Shown here piece after piece: positions 51,877 through 59,909 of a stretch of 64,000 bases of DNA (position 1 is the stretch's first letter; each line of letters opens with the position of its first letter). Position numbers and translations under genes: made by a program. A model generated the notes under the pieces. It was not told where the DNA came from. It worked only from the letters and a program-made list of their open reading frames with translations, and did no database searches. The stretch lies in the NCBI RefSeq assembly GCF_042682545.1, contig NZ_JBHUHQ010000015.1, one strand, 5' to 3'. The DNA is from Ornithinibacillus salinisoli. Lineage in GTDB: Bacteria; Bacillota; Bacilli; Bacillales; Amphibacillaceae.

Positions 51877-52386
51877 ATGGCGAGAGTTGCATTCTTACTA
51901 GCATCAGGATTTGAAGATTCTGAGATGAAAAATCCATATGAAGCAATTAAAGCGGCGGGTCATGAGACAGTTGTTTTAGGTAATGAAAAAGGAGTAGTTT
52001 GTGAAGGGAAAAAGAAAACTGTCACTTATAAAACGGAAGAAAAAGCGGAGGATGTAGATCCAAATGAATTCGATGCTGTTATTATACCTGGCGGTGGTGC
52101 TCCTGAGATATTGCGTGTTAACCAAGGTACGGTTGATTTCGTAAAGGGATTAAACAAAAAATCAAAGGTGATAGCAGGGATTTGTCATGGTCCGCAAGTC
52201 ATGATAAGTGCTGACATTCTTCGTGGAAAAGAGCTTACTTGTTATATCGGAATTCGTGATGATGTGATTAATAGTGGTGGAATTTTCCGTGATGAAGAAG
52301 TTGTTGTAAATAAGAATATCATCACTTCTAGAACACCAAAGGATGAACCAGCATTTATTCGAGAGATTTTAGCGAAGCTTAACTAA
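51877..52386 (+). CDS. DJ-1/PfpI family protein (YhbO-like)
   Basis: 169 residues, start after GGGAGGG. The catalytic cysteine is in AGICHGPQ, the acidic partner in GFEDSE, and IPGGGAPE forms the oxyanion region, as in YhbO/PfpI. Relatives detoxify methylglyoxal and other dicarbonyls or act as chaperones. AI-2 precursor DPD and its phosphorylated products are dicarbonyl-like, so a protective role in AI-2 breakdown is plausible (inference). Confidence 0.87.
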   Translation: MARVAFLLASGFEDSEMKNPYEAIKAAGHETVVLGNEKGVVCEGKKKTVTYKTEEKAEDVDPNEFDAVIIPGGGAPEILRVNQGTVDFVKGLNKKSKVIAGICHGPQVMISADILRGKELTCYIGIRDDVINSGGIFRDEEVVVNKNIITSRTPKDEPAFIREILAKLN

Positions 52387-52539
52387 ATGAAATCTTTCGG
52401 TATAGTAGAAGAAGTGAATTAGTTCGTGTTATATACCATAAATTTAATTAAATTCCCCATCATAATAAGTTTGTAGTAACATCAGTAGTTATGGCGATCT
52501 TTTGGTGAAGATAATAACTTTTTGGAAGGACGATCAATT

Positions 52540-53397
52540 GTGGAATTAGTTACAGTGAAAGACATGTTAACCAAAGCTTTAAATGAAGGTTATGCAGTGG
52601 GTCATTTTGATATACACAACCTGGAATGGACACAAGCAGTTTTAGAAGCAGCTAAAATAGAAAAAGCACCAGTAATTCTTGGAGTGACTGAAGATGCGGT
52701 AGAGTATTTTGGAGGTTTTTCTGTTGTTGTAGAATTGGCAAAATCATTGATAAATGAAATGGAAATTAATGTTCCAGTGGCACTACATTTGGATCATGGT
52801 TCTAGTTTTGAAAATTGTAAAGCTGCTATTGAAGCAGGGTTTACTTCGGTTATGATTGATGCATCACATCATCCGTTTGAAGATAACGTAGATGTGACGA
52901 AGCAGGTTGTAGATTATGCTCATGAACGAGGTGTGACTGTTGAGGCTGAGCTAGGAAACATTGGAGGTCAAGAAGGTAATGTTGTTTCAAGTGATCCAAT
53001 TTATGGAGACGTAATAGAATGTGAAGATTTAGTTAAACGTACTAGGATTGACTGTCTTGCTCCTGCGTTAGGATCAGCACATGGACCATATAAAGGTGAA
53101 CCTAAATTAGGATTCAAAGAGATGAAACAGATTAGTAGCACAGTTCGAATCCCGTTAGTATTACACGGAGGTTCAGGTCTTCCTGCTGAACAAATCAAAA
53201 AAGCAATATCTTTAGGTACTGCAAAAATCAACGTTAATGCAGATAATCATCTAGCATTTACCAAGACGGTACGTGAAATCTTGAATCGGGAGCCGGAATC
53301 ATATGAAGCATCCGATTATATTTCAAGAGCTAAGGAATCCGTCAAAGAAACGGTTAAAGGAAAAATGCAATTGTTCGGATGCTCAGGGAGAGCGTAA
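52540..53397 (+). CDS. Class II fructose-bisphosphate aldolase family protein
   Basis: 285 residues from GTG 52540, nine bases after GGAAGGA; the longer TTG frame lies over that site. Zinc ligands and the catalytic Asp are in LHLDHGSS and LHGGSG; EAELGNIGGQEGN and NVNADNHLAF are typical of the FbaA/GatY/IolJ group. A terminator follows at 53437-53472. It could metabolise the DHAP made by LsrF or cleave another sugar phosphate; the exact substrate is not visible. Confidence 0.88.
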   Translation: MELVTVKDMLTKALNEGYAVGHFDIHNLEWTQAVLEAAKIEKAPVILGVTEDAVEYFGGFSVVVELAKSLINEMEINVPVALHLDHGSSFENCKAAIEAGFTSVMIDASHHPFEDNVDVTKQVVDYAHERGVTVEAELGNIGGQEGNVVSSDPIYGDVIECEDLVKRTRIDCLAPALGSAHGPYKGEPKLGFKEMKQISSTVRIPLVLHGGSGLPAEQIKKAISLGTAKINVNADNHLAFTKTVREILNREPESYEASDYISRAKESVKETVKGKMQLFGCSGRA

Positions 53398-53436
53398 TTG
53401 AAGTCTGTTACTATTTGTGGTTATAAAGTTAGAGGT

Positions 53437-53472
53437 GGAGAGTAGATCTAGTGCGATCTACTCTCCATTTTC
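53437..53472 (+). terminator. Terminator of the lsr-aldolase unit
   Basis: GGAGAGTAGATC and GATCTACTCTCC form a perfect 12-bp stem with loop TAGTGC, followed by ATTTTC. Confidence 0.85.
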
Positions 53473-53569
53473 TATATTTATATTGGTTTCTTGACTTCAA
53501 AACTAACTTATAATTTTTTCAATTCCTTGACAATACCCCTTCTTTCGTTAAATGATAATGATTAGGTGT

Positions 53570-53637
53570 TAGGGGGGGGGACAGACCCCTCGTCTCTTCG
53601 TAAAAGTGTGGGACGGAGGGACAGACCCCACGTCTCT
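53570..53637. repeat. Dispersed GGGACAGACCCC-type repeat, copy 4
   Basis: Two adjacent half-elements, GGGGACAGACCCCTCGTCTC and GGGACGGAGGGACAGACCCC followed by ACGTCTC, fill the space just before the cutC ribosome site. Confidence 0.65.
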
Positions 53638-53654
53638 AAAAGGAGGTAAAAAAT

Positions 53655-54347
53655 ATGATTATTGAAGTAATTGTGCAAAATAAAGAAGAAGCAATTGAGG
53701 CTCAAAGGCTAGGGGCGGATAGACTTGAGTTAGTGTCAGCTATTGCAGAGGGGGGACTGACCCCTAGTTACGGAACGATTAAACAGGTGTTAGGTAGTGT
53801 TTCCATTCCGGTTCAAATAATGATTCGTCCTCATAGTTATCATTTTGAATATACGAGAAGTGATTTAGATACGATTTATGAGGATATCAAAAATGTCATT
53901 GAACTTGGAGGGAGTGGTATCGTTTTTGGTGCACTTCATAAGGATAAGACGATTAATAAAGAAGTTCTGAGAGACATCATTAGTATATCATCTACATTAG
54001 ATATAACGTTTCATCGTGCATTTGATGAAGTGCCTTCTCAAGAAGAAGCTTATCATACGTTACTGGAATTCAAACCAAATGTAAGACGTATTTTAACTTC
54101 TGGAGGGGAAGAAAATTGTGAGTTTGGAAAACATAATCTAAATCAATTAGTGAAGTTGTCTAAAAAATACAACGGTCCTAAGATATTACCAGGTGCTGGT
54201 TTAAATGGAGATAATATAAAAACGATTCATCAAACTGTTGGAGCAGATCAATATCATTTTGGAAAAGCATTACGAAAAGGGTACTCATTTGCAAATGGTT
54301 TTGATGAACAGAGTTTTAATATGGTAAAGAAAATAGGGGGGAGTTAG
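53655..54347 (+). CDS. cutC: CutC family protein
   Basis: 230 residues, ATG after AAAAGGAGG. EAQRLGADRLELVSAIAEGGLTPSYG-type N-terminus, MIRPHSYHFEYT, GIVFGAL, TFHRAFDEVP and RRILTSGG mark the CutC TIM barrel. The name comes from copper homeostasis in E. coli, but the biochemical role is unsettled. The stretch coding EGGLTPS happens to look like the dispersed repeat, but it is simply the conserved protein motif. Confidence 0.92.
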   Translation: MIIEVIVQNKEEAIEAQRLGADRLELVSAIAEGGLTPSYGTIKQVLGSVSIPVQIMIRPHSYHFEYTRSDLDTIYEDIKNVIELGGSGIVFGALHKDKTINKEVLRDIISISSTLDITFHRAFDEVPSQEEAYHTLLEFKPNVRRILTSGGEENCEFGKHNLNQLVKLSKKYNGPKILPGAGLNGDNIKTIHQTVGADQYHFGKALRKGYSFANGFDEQSFNMVKKIGGS

Positions 54348-54408
54348 TTAACCTAGATGGAGCTACGTCCTTAGGTATGGTTTAATTAATTTAAAAGGGG
54401 GACCTTCA

Positions 54409-55668
54409 ATGACTAACAAATCACAAAAGTATATTTCACCAAGTATTAATAGTTCATACGAAAAATTAATGGCTAACCAATCTATTCAAGACACATTAGC
54501 ATTTATTGAATCAGACCATCAACAAACTGTTGACGAACAAATTTCGATTACTGAAATTGCAGCTCCGCCTTTCAAAGAGGAAACGCGTGCTAAAGATTTC
54601 AAGGAACGATTGGAAGCTTTAGGTCTTTCGGATGTTTATATGGATGAAGAAGGAAATGTATATGGGATTCGATATGGGACAGGAAACGGTCCCAGGATTT
54701 TCATATCGGCACATTTAGATACGGTTTTTCCAGAAGGAACTGATGTGAGGGTATCGGAAAAGGATGGCATTTTATACGCTCCGGGAATTAGTGATGATAC
54801 GAGGGGATTGGCAGAATTGCTCGCAGTGATCAGGGCAGTTAAACATGCAAACTTACCAACTGTTGGCGATATCATTTTCGGTGGAACTGTTGGGGAAGAA
54901 GGAGCAGGAGATTTACGTGGGGTAAAAGCATTTTTTCATGAGCATAAAGATATTGATGGCTTTATTTCCATCGATGGTCCGGGTGCCGATAATATTGTTT
55001 ACTTAGGAGCGGGAAGTTATCGTTACACGATTACGTTTAAGGGGGATGGAGGTCATAGTTTTGGTGACTTTGGGATTCCAAGTGCAACTCACGCGTTAGG
55101 AAGAGCCATCTCTGCTATTTCTGATATGCAAACAAAAGCGGAACCGAAAACAACATTTACCGTTGGAGAGGTATGGGGTGGAACCTCTGTCAATGCCATT
55201 GCTCAAGAAGCAGGAATGACAGTTGATTTGAGATCCAATGATCAGGCGGAATTAGATCAATTAGAGGAAAATTTTTTACACTTAGTTGATGAAGCAGTTA
55301 CGGCAGAGAACTCTAGATGGGGCAGTGATGCGATCAAGGTGGAAATCGAGAAGTTTGGCAATCGTCCACCGGCAAGTCAACCATCTGATGCACCAATTGT
55401 CGAAGCTGCTTATGGAGCTATTGAACAAATTGTTGGACAGCCATCATTAGCTGGTGCTGTTAGTACAGATGCGAATTATCCGATGAGTTTAGGAATTCCT
55501 TCCGTTACTTTAGGTTTAGGTGGTAAAGCTGGAGCTGCACATACACAGAATGAATGGTATGATCCGGCGGGTGCCTATGTTGGTGTGCAAAAGAATTTTC
55601 TTACATTACTTGGGTTAGTTGGAGTGGAAGGTGTGTGTGAACCAGTTTTGCGGAAGCGGAAGAGGTAG
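54409..55668 (+). CDS. M20 family metallopeptidase (second copy type)
   Basis: 419 residues. Metal ligands: His and Asp in ISAHLDTVFPEG, Asp in GISDDTRG, the EE pair in GGTVGEEGAGDLRG, and a C-terminal His in AAHTQNEWYDP. The insertion domain begins at RYTITFKGDGGHSFGDFG. It resembles PepT-like/aminoacyl-peptide hydrolases and differs clearly from the dipeptidase at 4890. Cytosolic; no transporter beside it. Confidence 0.88.
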   Translation: MTNKSQKYISPSINSSYEKLMANQSIQDTLAFIESDHQQTVDEQISITEIAAPPFKEETRAKDFKERLEALGLSDVYMDEEGNVYGIRYGTGNGPRIFISAHLDTVFPEGTDVRVSEKDGILYAPGISDDTRGLAELLAVIRAVKHANLPTVGDIIFGGTVGEEGAGDLRGVKAFFHEHKDIDGFISIDGPGADNIVYLGAGSYRYTITFKGDGGHSFGDFGIPSATHALGRAISAISDMQTKAEPKTTFTVGEVWGGTSVNAIAQEAGMTVDLRSNDQAELDQLEENFLHLVDEAVTAENSRWGSDAIKVEIEKFGNRPPASQPSDAPIVEAAYGAIEQIVGQPSLAGAVSTDANYPMSLGIPSVTLGLGGKAGAAHTQNEWYDPAGAYVGVQKNFLTLLGLVGVEGVCEPVLRKRKR

Positions 55669-55980
55669 TTGGTTTAATAGATTTATTCCATCGGAGCTAC
55701 TCCTATCATGTCATATTGTAAATAACCGACCATTAATTATCCTTTCAGTAATAATATCGTTAGAAAATAATCAAAGGTGGCATAGAAATAGTTATTATTT
55801 CTGCCACCTTTTATCGTTTTTATTCGATTGTAGTATTGGAAGGGGTTTTTAGGTGGAGAGGTATTTTTAGGAAATTTATTGAATTTAAAAGGGTATTTTG
55901 CATGATATGTAGAATGTATTTAAATTAGAATTTTTCAAAAAAAATTTCCTAATTTAGTAGTTAGGTATTAGGTGATGGGT
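55669..55980. other. Intergenic region with terminator
   Basis: It holds the terminator at 55773-55813 and AT-rich sequence leading to the ribosome site of the next gene. An open frame that crosses it from 55619 starts inside the peptidase gene and lacks a ribosome site, so I do not accept it. Confidence 0.5.
55773..55813 (+). terminator. Terminator after the M20 peptidase gene
   Basis: AAAGGTGGCA and TGCCACCTTT form a perfect stem, extended inward by AGAAATA/TATTTCT, with TTATC following. Confidence 0.8.
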
Positions 55981-56982
55981 ATGAGATATGTTTATGTTTT
56001 ACTAAGTTTGATTTTTGTCTTGATTTTTGACTTATGGATTGAAAACTCAGAGGCAGCTAAACTTTTCTATAAAAACTGGGTAAAGCCTATATTAGATGAT
56101 AGTCGAATACCTATTGTTGTTCTGTTGTTGCCAGTTGTAGTCTTTGTTATCGTATTTAAGTATTGGAATGATAAAAAGGATGAGGAAATAGATGAGTTAA
56201 AGAAGAAATTAGAGTCAGAAATGGAAATTTTAGTGCATGCTAATACGGATTTAAGTAAATACCGACTACAAGATAATCTATCCATTTTGTTAGATCAGTT
56301 CATTCAGAAACATCCATATGTCATCGCGGTTCAAATTTATCATTTTCAAGAGCAAAACATGAACCGAAATACTACTTTCAAAATAAATTTTATCGATGGA
56401 ACAGTGGTTGAGGATGTTAATATAAATGCAATTCATCAGCTTTATTATATATCCAAAAGTAAATATGTAAGTGATTTTAGAAAGGCAAGGAAATTATTGA
56501 TAGAAGAGGATGATCCAAATAAACTTTTAGATTTCGTACTGGATACGTATAGTATCTTGAACAAAAAATCTTCATCATCAATGAATGAGGAAGATGCTTG
56601 TTTATGTTCTTTGATGTTTTTAGGCCTTGAAATTCTTGAAAAGGATTACCAGTTGGGAATTGAATCGCTAGGCAACAGTGACGAAAAAATTCGTTCACTT
56701 TTAGATGATTATCGTACGGGACTTTTAAGAGGGGCATTAATGAATGATGCATTTTATACATTCACACATACTAGGGAAAATGAGAAATTGAATAGACAGT
56801 ATTTAACTCGATTGGTTAGAGTTCGTGATGAACAGACTCTGTTCTTGATTGCGTTAGATGCAAGTGTTTTGGAAGATGAAGATTACGATAATATTATAAA
56901 TAATATTGGTGAAGATTTTGAAAAACTTTTAATTAATCTTGAAAACCTTTATAATAGAAGTATAGAGAGGGTGGGTGATTAA
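55981..56982 (+). CDS. Unknown membrane protein with coiled coil
   Basis: About 333 residues from ATG 55981 (ATG 55975 is possible). Two membrane helices (around 3-20 and 43-62) are followed by a charged coiled coil (KKDEEIDELKKKLESEMEIL) and a helical cytoplasmic domain. I do not recognise the family. A fragment of a related gene lies at 28784-28897. Its stop overlaps the start region of the small protein gene at 56984. Confidence 0.65.
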   Translation: MRYVYVLLSLIFVLIFDLWIENSEAAKLFYKNWVKPILDDSRIPIVVLLLPVVVFVIVFKYWNDKKDEEIDELKKKLESEMEILVHANTDLSKYRLQDNLSILLDQFIQKHPYVIAVQIYHFQEQNMNRNTTFKINFIDGTVVEDVNINAIHQLYYISKSKYVSDFRKARKLLIEEDDPNKLLDFVLDTYSILNKKSSSSMNEEDACLCSLMFLGLEILEKDYQLGIESLGNSDEKIRSLLDDYRTGLLRGALMNDAFYTFTHTRENEKLNRQYLTRLVRVRDEQTLFLIALDASVLEDEDYDNIINNIGEDFEKLLINLENLYNRSIERVGD

Positions 56983-56983
56983 T

Positions 56984-57145
56984 GTGGCAACTAAGGATGC
57001 TAATAAGCGTAGTGATCGTACCGAGGTTATGGGGCGTTTACAGAGTGCTGGTATGAAAGTGTTACAAGGGAAGAAATCACCTAAGAACGGTAGGTATTCT
57101 GGAATAATCGGTAGTAAAAGAGAAGAAAGAGTATTAAATATATAA
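56984..57145 (+). CDS. Small basic protein, 53 aa (paralogue of 57223-57420)
   Basis: A GTG start after GAGAGGGTGGGTG gives 53 residues: MATKDANKRSDRTEVMGRLQ, then SAGMKVLQGKK, then SPKNGRYSGIIGSKREERVL and NI. It starts two bases after the end of the membrane protein gene and is followed by a good terminator. The C-terminal part aligns with the next small protein (RL..G..L...KK.P..G.YSGI.G..R...). Function unknown; conservation between the pair supports that it is a real gene. Confidence 0.65.
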   Translation: MATKDANKRSDRTEVMGRLQSAGMKVLQGKKSPKNGRYSGIIGSKREERVLNI

Positions 57146-57146
57146 T

Positions 57147-57169
57147 AGGCCGTTTCGGTCTTTTTTTTT
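57147..57169 (+). terminator. Terminator after the 53-aa gene
   Basis: AGGCCG and CGGTCT pair around TTT with one wobble, followed by nine T residues. Confidence 0.8.
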
Positions 57170-57222
57170 GTTGAATAACATAATTATACATTGGGAATAA
57201 GATAAAAAGAGGTGTTCTAACA

Positions 57223-57420
57223 GTGTATAATAAGGAAACTAACAAGACTTTTCAACAAAAGCAACAAAAAATCATCCAACGTTTAGAAATGGTCGGAATT
57301 CAATTATCTACCGATAAAAAAATACCTCGGCATGGAGTGTATTCTGGGATAGTTGGTGACCATAGAAAGATCCTAAAAGTTAATATTCCAAATTGGTATG
57401 ATTTTTATAGGGTGAAATAA
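57223..57420 (+). CDS. Small protein, 65 aa (paralogue of 56984-57145)
   Basis: GTG start after AAGAGGTG. The middle reads KIIQRLEMVGIQLSTDKKIP then RHGVYSGIVGDHRKILKVNI. It shares the pattern of the 53-residue neighbour but is only moderately similar, so the pair is an old tandem duplication. Basic, no membrane segment. Function unknown. Confidence 0.65.
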   Translation: MYNKETNKTFQQKQQKIIQRLEMVGIQLSTDKKIPRHGVYSGIVGDHRKILKVNIPNWYDFYRVK

Positions 57421-57551
57421 CAAATGAGATACCGAAATGTAGGAGATGGAATAAACTTATTTTAATTGTCTATCTACAGGTAATTCCCTCGCTAATATAC
57501 TCTTGTTGTATTTTTTCTCCTTAACGCCCCATATATTAAATATTCTTCATA

Positions 57552-57605
57552 AGAAAAAGTAACCTCCTGCGAACGATAAAAAGCATAGGATAGGTTACTT
57601 TTTCT
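57552..57605. terminator. Bidirectional terminator
   Basis: GAAAAAGTAACCT and AGGTTACTTTTTC form a perfect 13-bp stem with T runs on both strands, between the small-protein gene and the convergent dehydrogenase gene. Confidence 0.85.
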
Positions 57606-57649
57606 AAGTTAATATTTTCTTGATCAGCTACATACAGATTCCGTTTATT

Positions 57650-58612
57650 TTAGTAACCTTTTTCATAATCGACGAGGTTGATGTCTAGCTTTTCATCCTC
57701 TAGGTAACGTTTTAAATTCGGAATAAAAATATCCTTTATGACGCGCTCCGTATAATGTTCGGTTGCTCCTGCGGTATGTGGCGTCACTATTACATTCTCC
57801 ATTTCCCAAAGTGGACTGTCCTCTGGTAAAGGTTCCGTGGCAAACACATCAAGACCAGCCCCGGCGATTTCCTTGTTTTGTAATGCATTGATCAAGTCTT
57901 CCTCTACCACAATCGGGCCACGTCCAATATTAATTAGGATGCCACTGTCTTTCATTTGTCTGAACTGCTCAGCGCCAAATAAATGTGTAGTATCCTCCGT
58001 CAAAGGAAGAGTGATGACAACAATATCACATTGTGGAAGTATCTTTGCCAACTGATCAGGTGTGTACATCTGATCCACGTAATCTGTCTCTTTCCCGGAA
58101 TGACGTACGCCAAGCACCTTCATTCCGAATGCTTTTGCTATTTTTGCGGTTTCTTGCCCAATTGCGCCAACGCCAATGATACCAATTGTCTTCTCATGGA
58201 TTTCAAGCTTAAGGTTGGCGTTGTCCCATGTTTTATCCATCTGCTGACGGACATATGAATGAATCTTGCGAGTTAATCCGAGCATTAATGCAAAAATGGT
58301 TTCGGAAATCGGATAGGCATGGACACCATTGGCACTTGTAATGGACACATTTCGCTTTTGTAATGCCTCTAGTGGAAGACCGTTAACTCCAGCACTCCAT
58401 GTTTGTACCCATCTTAAGTTCTTATTTTCCTCAAGGATAATTGGTTCGATTGCTTTTTTCCAATGAAGGATAATTTCCGCCTCTTTCAATTCGTTCGTGA
58501 TGTCTTCATGATTCTTTCCAAATACAATTCGCCAGTCAGGAGCTATTGCTTTCATTTCATTAAGATAATTTTCACTAATATCAAGATTGACCACCAAGGT
58601 TCTCTTTGACAT
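57650..58612 (-). CDS. D-2-hydroxyacid dehydrogenase family protein
   Basis: 320 residues, ATG 58612 after AGAGGGG; the longer frame runs into a repeat element. The NAD-binding GIIGVGAIGQETAKIAKAFG, catalytic Arg in NIGRGPIVVEEDL, Glu in FATEPLPEDSPLW and His in VTPHTAGAT are kept. It belongs to the GhrA/GhrB/phosphoglycerate dehydrogenase-like group that reduces 2-keto acids such as glyoxylate or hydroxypyruvate. Exact substrate unknown. Confidence 0.9.
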   Translation of the reverse strand: MSKRTLVVNLDISENYLNEMKAIAPDWRIVFGKNHEDITNELKEAEIILHWKKAIEPIILEENKNLRWVQTWSAGVNGLPLEALQKRNVSITSANGVHAYPISETIFALMLGLTRKIHSYVRQQMDKTWDNANLKLEIHEKTIGIIGVGAIGQETAKIAKAFGMKVLGVRHSGKETDYVDQMYTPDQLAKILPQCDIVVITLPLTEDTTHLFGAEQFRQMKDSGILINIGRGPIVVEEDLINALQNKEIAGAGLDVFATEPLPEDSPLWEMENVIVTPHTAGATEHYTERVIKDIFIPNLKRYLEDEKLDINLVDYEKGY

Positions 58613-58633
58613 AGGTACCCCTCTTTCTGTATT

Positions 58634-58756
58634 TTGGGGACAGACCCCCCGTCCCACAAGTTAAGTATAGCATGATTGTTCATGTTTTTCGGGGACTGTC
58701 CCCTTAACCCACTTAACCCACCAAGTGAGACGAAGGGACTGACCCCCTATCCCACT
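58634..58756. repeat. Dispersed GGGACAGACCCC-type repeats, copies 5 and 6
   Basis: GGGGACAGACCCCCCGTCCCA (58636-58656, close to core) and a second part from 58688 with GGGGACTGTCCCC and AGACGAAGGGACTGACCCCC. They fill the 142 bases between two minus-strand genes and reach the stop codon of the isomerase gene. Confidence 0.65.
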
Positions 58757-59723
58757 AAGTCCACCACATATCACCGATGGATTCTTTTACCATAACTGGT
58801 TTTAGTGTGTTAATTGCTTTGGTGAATCCTTCGTCTATGGACATGAGGCCGTCTTCGTGTTCGATGCTTACGACATAATCGTATCCATAGAGTCTGAGTG
58901 TGCTAATCATATCTGCCCATACTTTGGAATCATGGCCAAATCCTACCGTGCGGAAATACCATGCTCGATTTTGCATATCGGAATAAGACGTCATATCTGT
59001 TAGACCGTTTCGATTCATATTCGGTTGATCCATAATGGTATCCTTCGCATGGAAGTGATGAATCGCATTTTCACGGCCCAATATTTTTATTGATTCAACA
59101 GGATCGATGCCTTGCCACCACATATGGCTCGGATCTAGGTTAGCGCCGATAGCTGGACCACATGTTTCTCTTAATCGTAAAAGTGTTGCAGGTGTATGTA
59201 CCGAAAATCCTCCATGGAGCTCCAGTCCGATTTTTACGTTATGCTGTTGGGCGAATGCAGCTTTTTCCTTCCAGTATGGAATGATTTTCTCTTCCCATTG
59301 CCAATTTAAGATTTCCTGAAATTCATTTGGCCAAGGAGCAACTGGCCAGTTTGGATATTTTGCATGCTCATGGTCTCCTGGGCAGCCAGAGAAAGTATTC
59401 ACAACTGGTATACCGAGCTTACTAGCTAACTGAACTGTTTTGTCGAATATGGCATCTGCTTCTTCAGCTATTTTCTTTTGTGGATGAAGCGGGTTACCAT
59501 GACAACTTAAAGCGCTTACAATTAATCCGCGACTTTCTATTTTCTCCATAAAATCCTTTTGCTTTTGTTCATCTTGTAGCAATTCATTCACCTTACAATG
59601 GGCACCACCTGGGTATCCCCCTGTACCTAATTCAACCGCCTCAATTCCTTTAGCAGCTACATGATCAAGCATTTCCTCTAGATTTTTGTCTGAAAATAAT
59701 ACAGTAAAAACCCCTAATTTCAT
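58755..59723 (-). CDS. Sugar phosphate isomerase/epimerase (xylose isomerase-like TIM barrel)
   Basis: 322 residues, ATG after AAGGAGG. Metal-binding residues are in IGLELHGGFSVHTP, GANLDPSHMWWQGIDP, HFHAKDT and VVSIEHEDGLMS. The family includes IolE-, IolI- and DTE-type enzymes acting on inositols, keto-sugars or their derivatives. A LacI operator (59743-59758) covers its start region, so it belongs to the same regulon as the dehydrogenases at 60974 and 62153. Confidence 0.88.
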   Translation of the reverse strand: MKLGVFTVLFSDKNLEEMLDHVAAKGIEAVELGTGGYPGGAHCKVNELLQDEQKQKDFMEKIESRGLIVSALSCHGNPLHPQKKIAEEADAIFDKTVQLASKLGIPVVNTFSGCPGDHEHAKYPNWPVAPWPNEFQEILNWQWEEKIIPYWKEKAAFAQQHNVKIGLELHGGFSVHTPATLLRLRETCGPAIGANLDPSHMWWQGIDPVESIKILGRENAIHHFHAKDTIMDQPNMNRNGLTDMTSYSDMQNRAWYFRTVGFGHDSKVWADMISTLRLYGYDYVVSIEHEDGLMSIDEGFTKAINTLKPVMVKESIGDMWWT

Positions 59724-59742
59724 GAAAAGTCCTCCTTATACA

Positions 59743-59758
59743 ATGTAATCCGTTACAT
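59743..59758. promoter_or_regulatory. LacI-type operator A
   Basis: ATGTAATCCGTTACAT, a near-palindrome with mismatches only at the centre, lies 20 bases before the isomerase start on the minus strand and just downstream of a TATAAT read on that strand. Its 14-base core is the exact reverse complement of site C at 62052-62065. Confidence 0.8.
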
Positions 59759-59829
59759 CTATTATACATAAATTATACCAAAATCAATACAAAAAATCAT
59801 TATATTTTAAATTAACATACAATTTTGTA

Positions 59830-59858
59830 TTGACAAACAACTATGGGCGTTTTACAAT
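59830..59858 (+). promoter_or_regulatory. Promoter of the LacI gene
   Basis: TTGACA (59830-59835) and TACAAT (59853-59858) with a 17-base spacer. Operator B follows within five bases, at the expected transcription start. Confidence 0.8.
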
Positions 59859-59860
59859 CT

Positions 59861-59880
59861 AAATGTAATCGATTACATTT
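59861..59880. promoter_or_regulatory. LacI-type operator B (autoregulatory)
   Basis: AAATGTAATCGATTACATTT is a perfect 20-bp palindrome with the central CG typical of LacI-family sites. It overlaps the start of transcription of the regulator gene. Confidence 0.85.
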
Positions 59881-59909
59881 GAGAATTCATTTTGAAAGTA
59901 GGAATCATC

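Noticed and set aside
53745..53768. A GGGGGGACTGACCCCTAG string inside cutC that looks like the dispersed repeat
   Set aside because: It encodes EGGLTPS, a conserved CutC motif, in frame; the likeness to the repeat is coincidental.
55619..55852. 77-codon plus-strand frame after the M20 peptidase
   Set aside because: Starts inside the peptidase gene in another frame and runs through a terminator.
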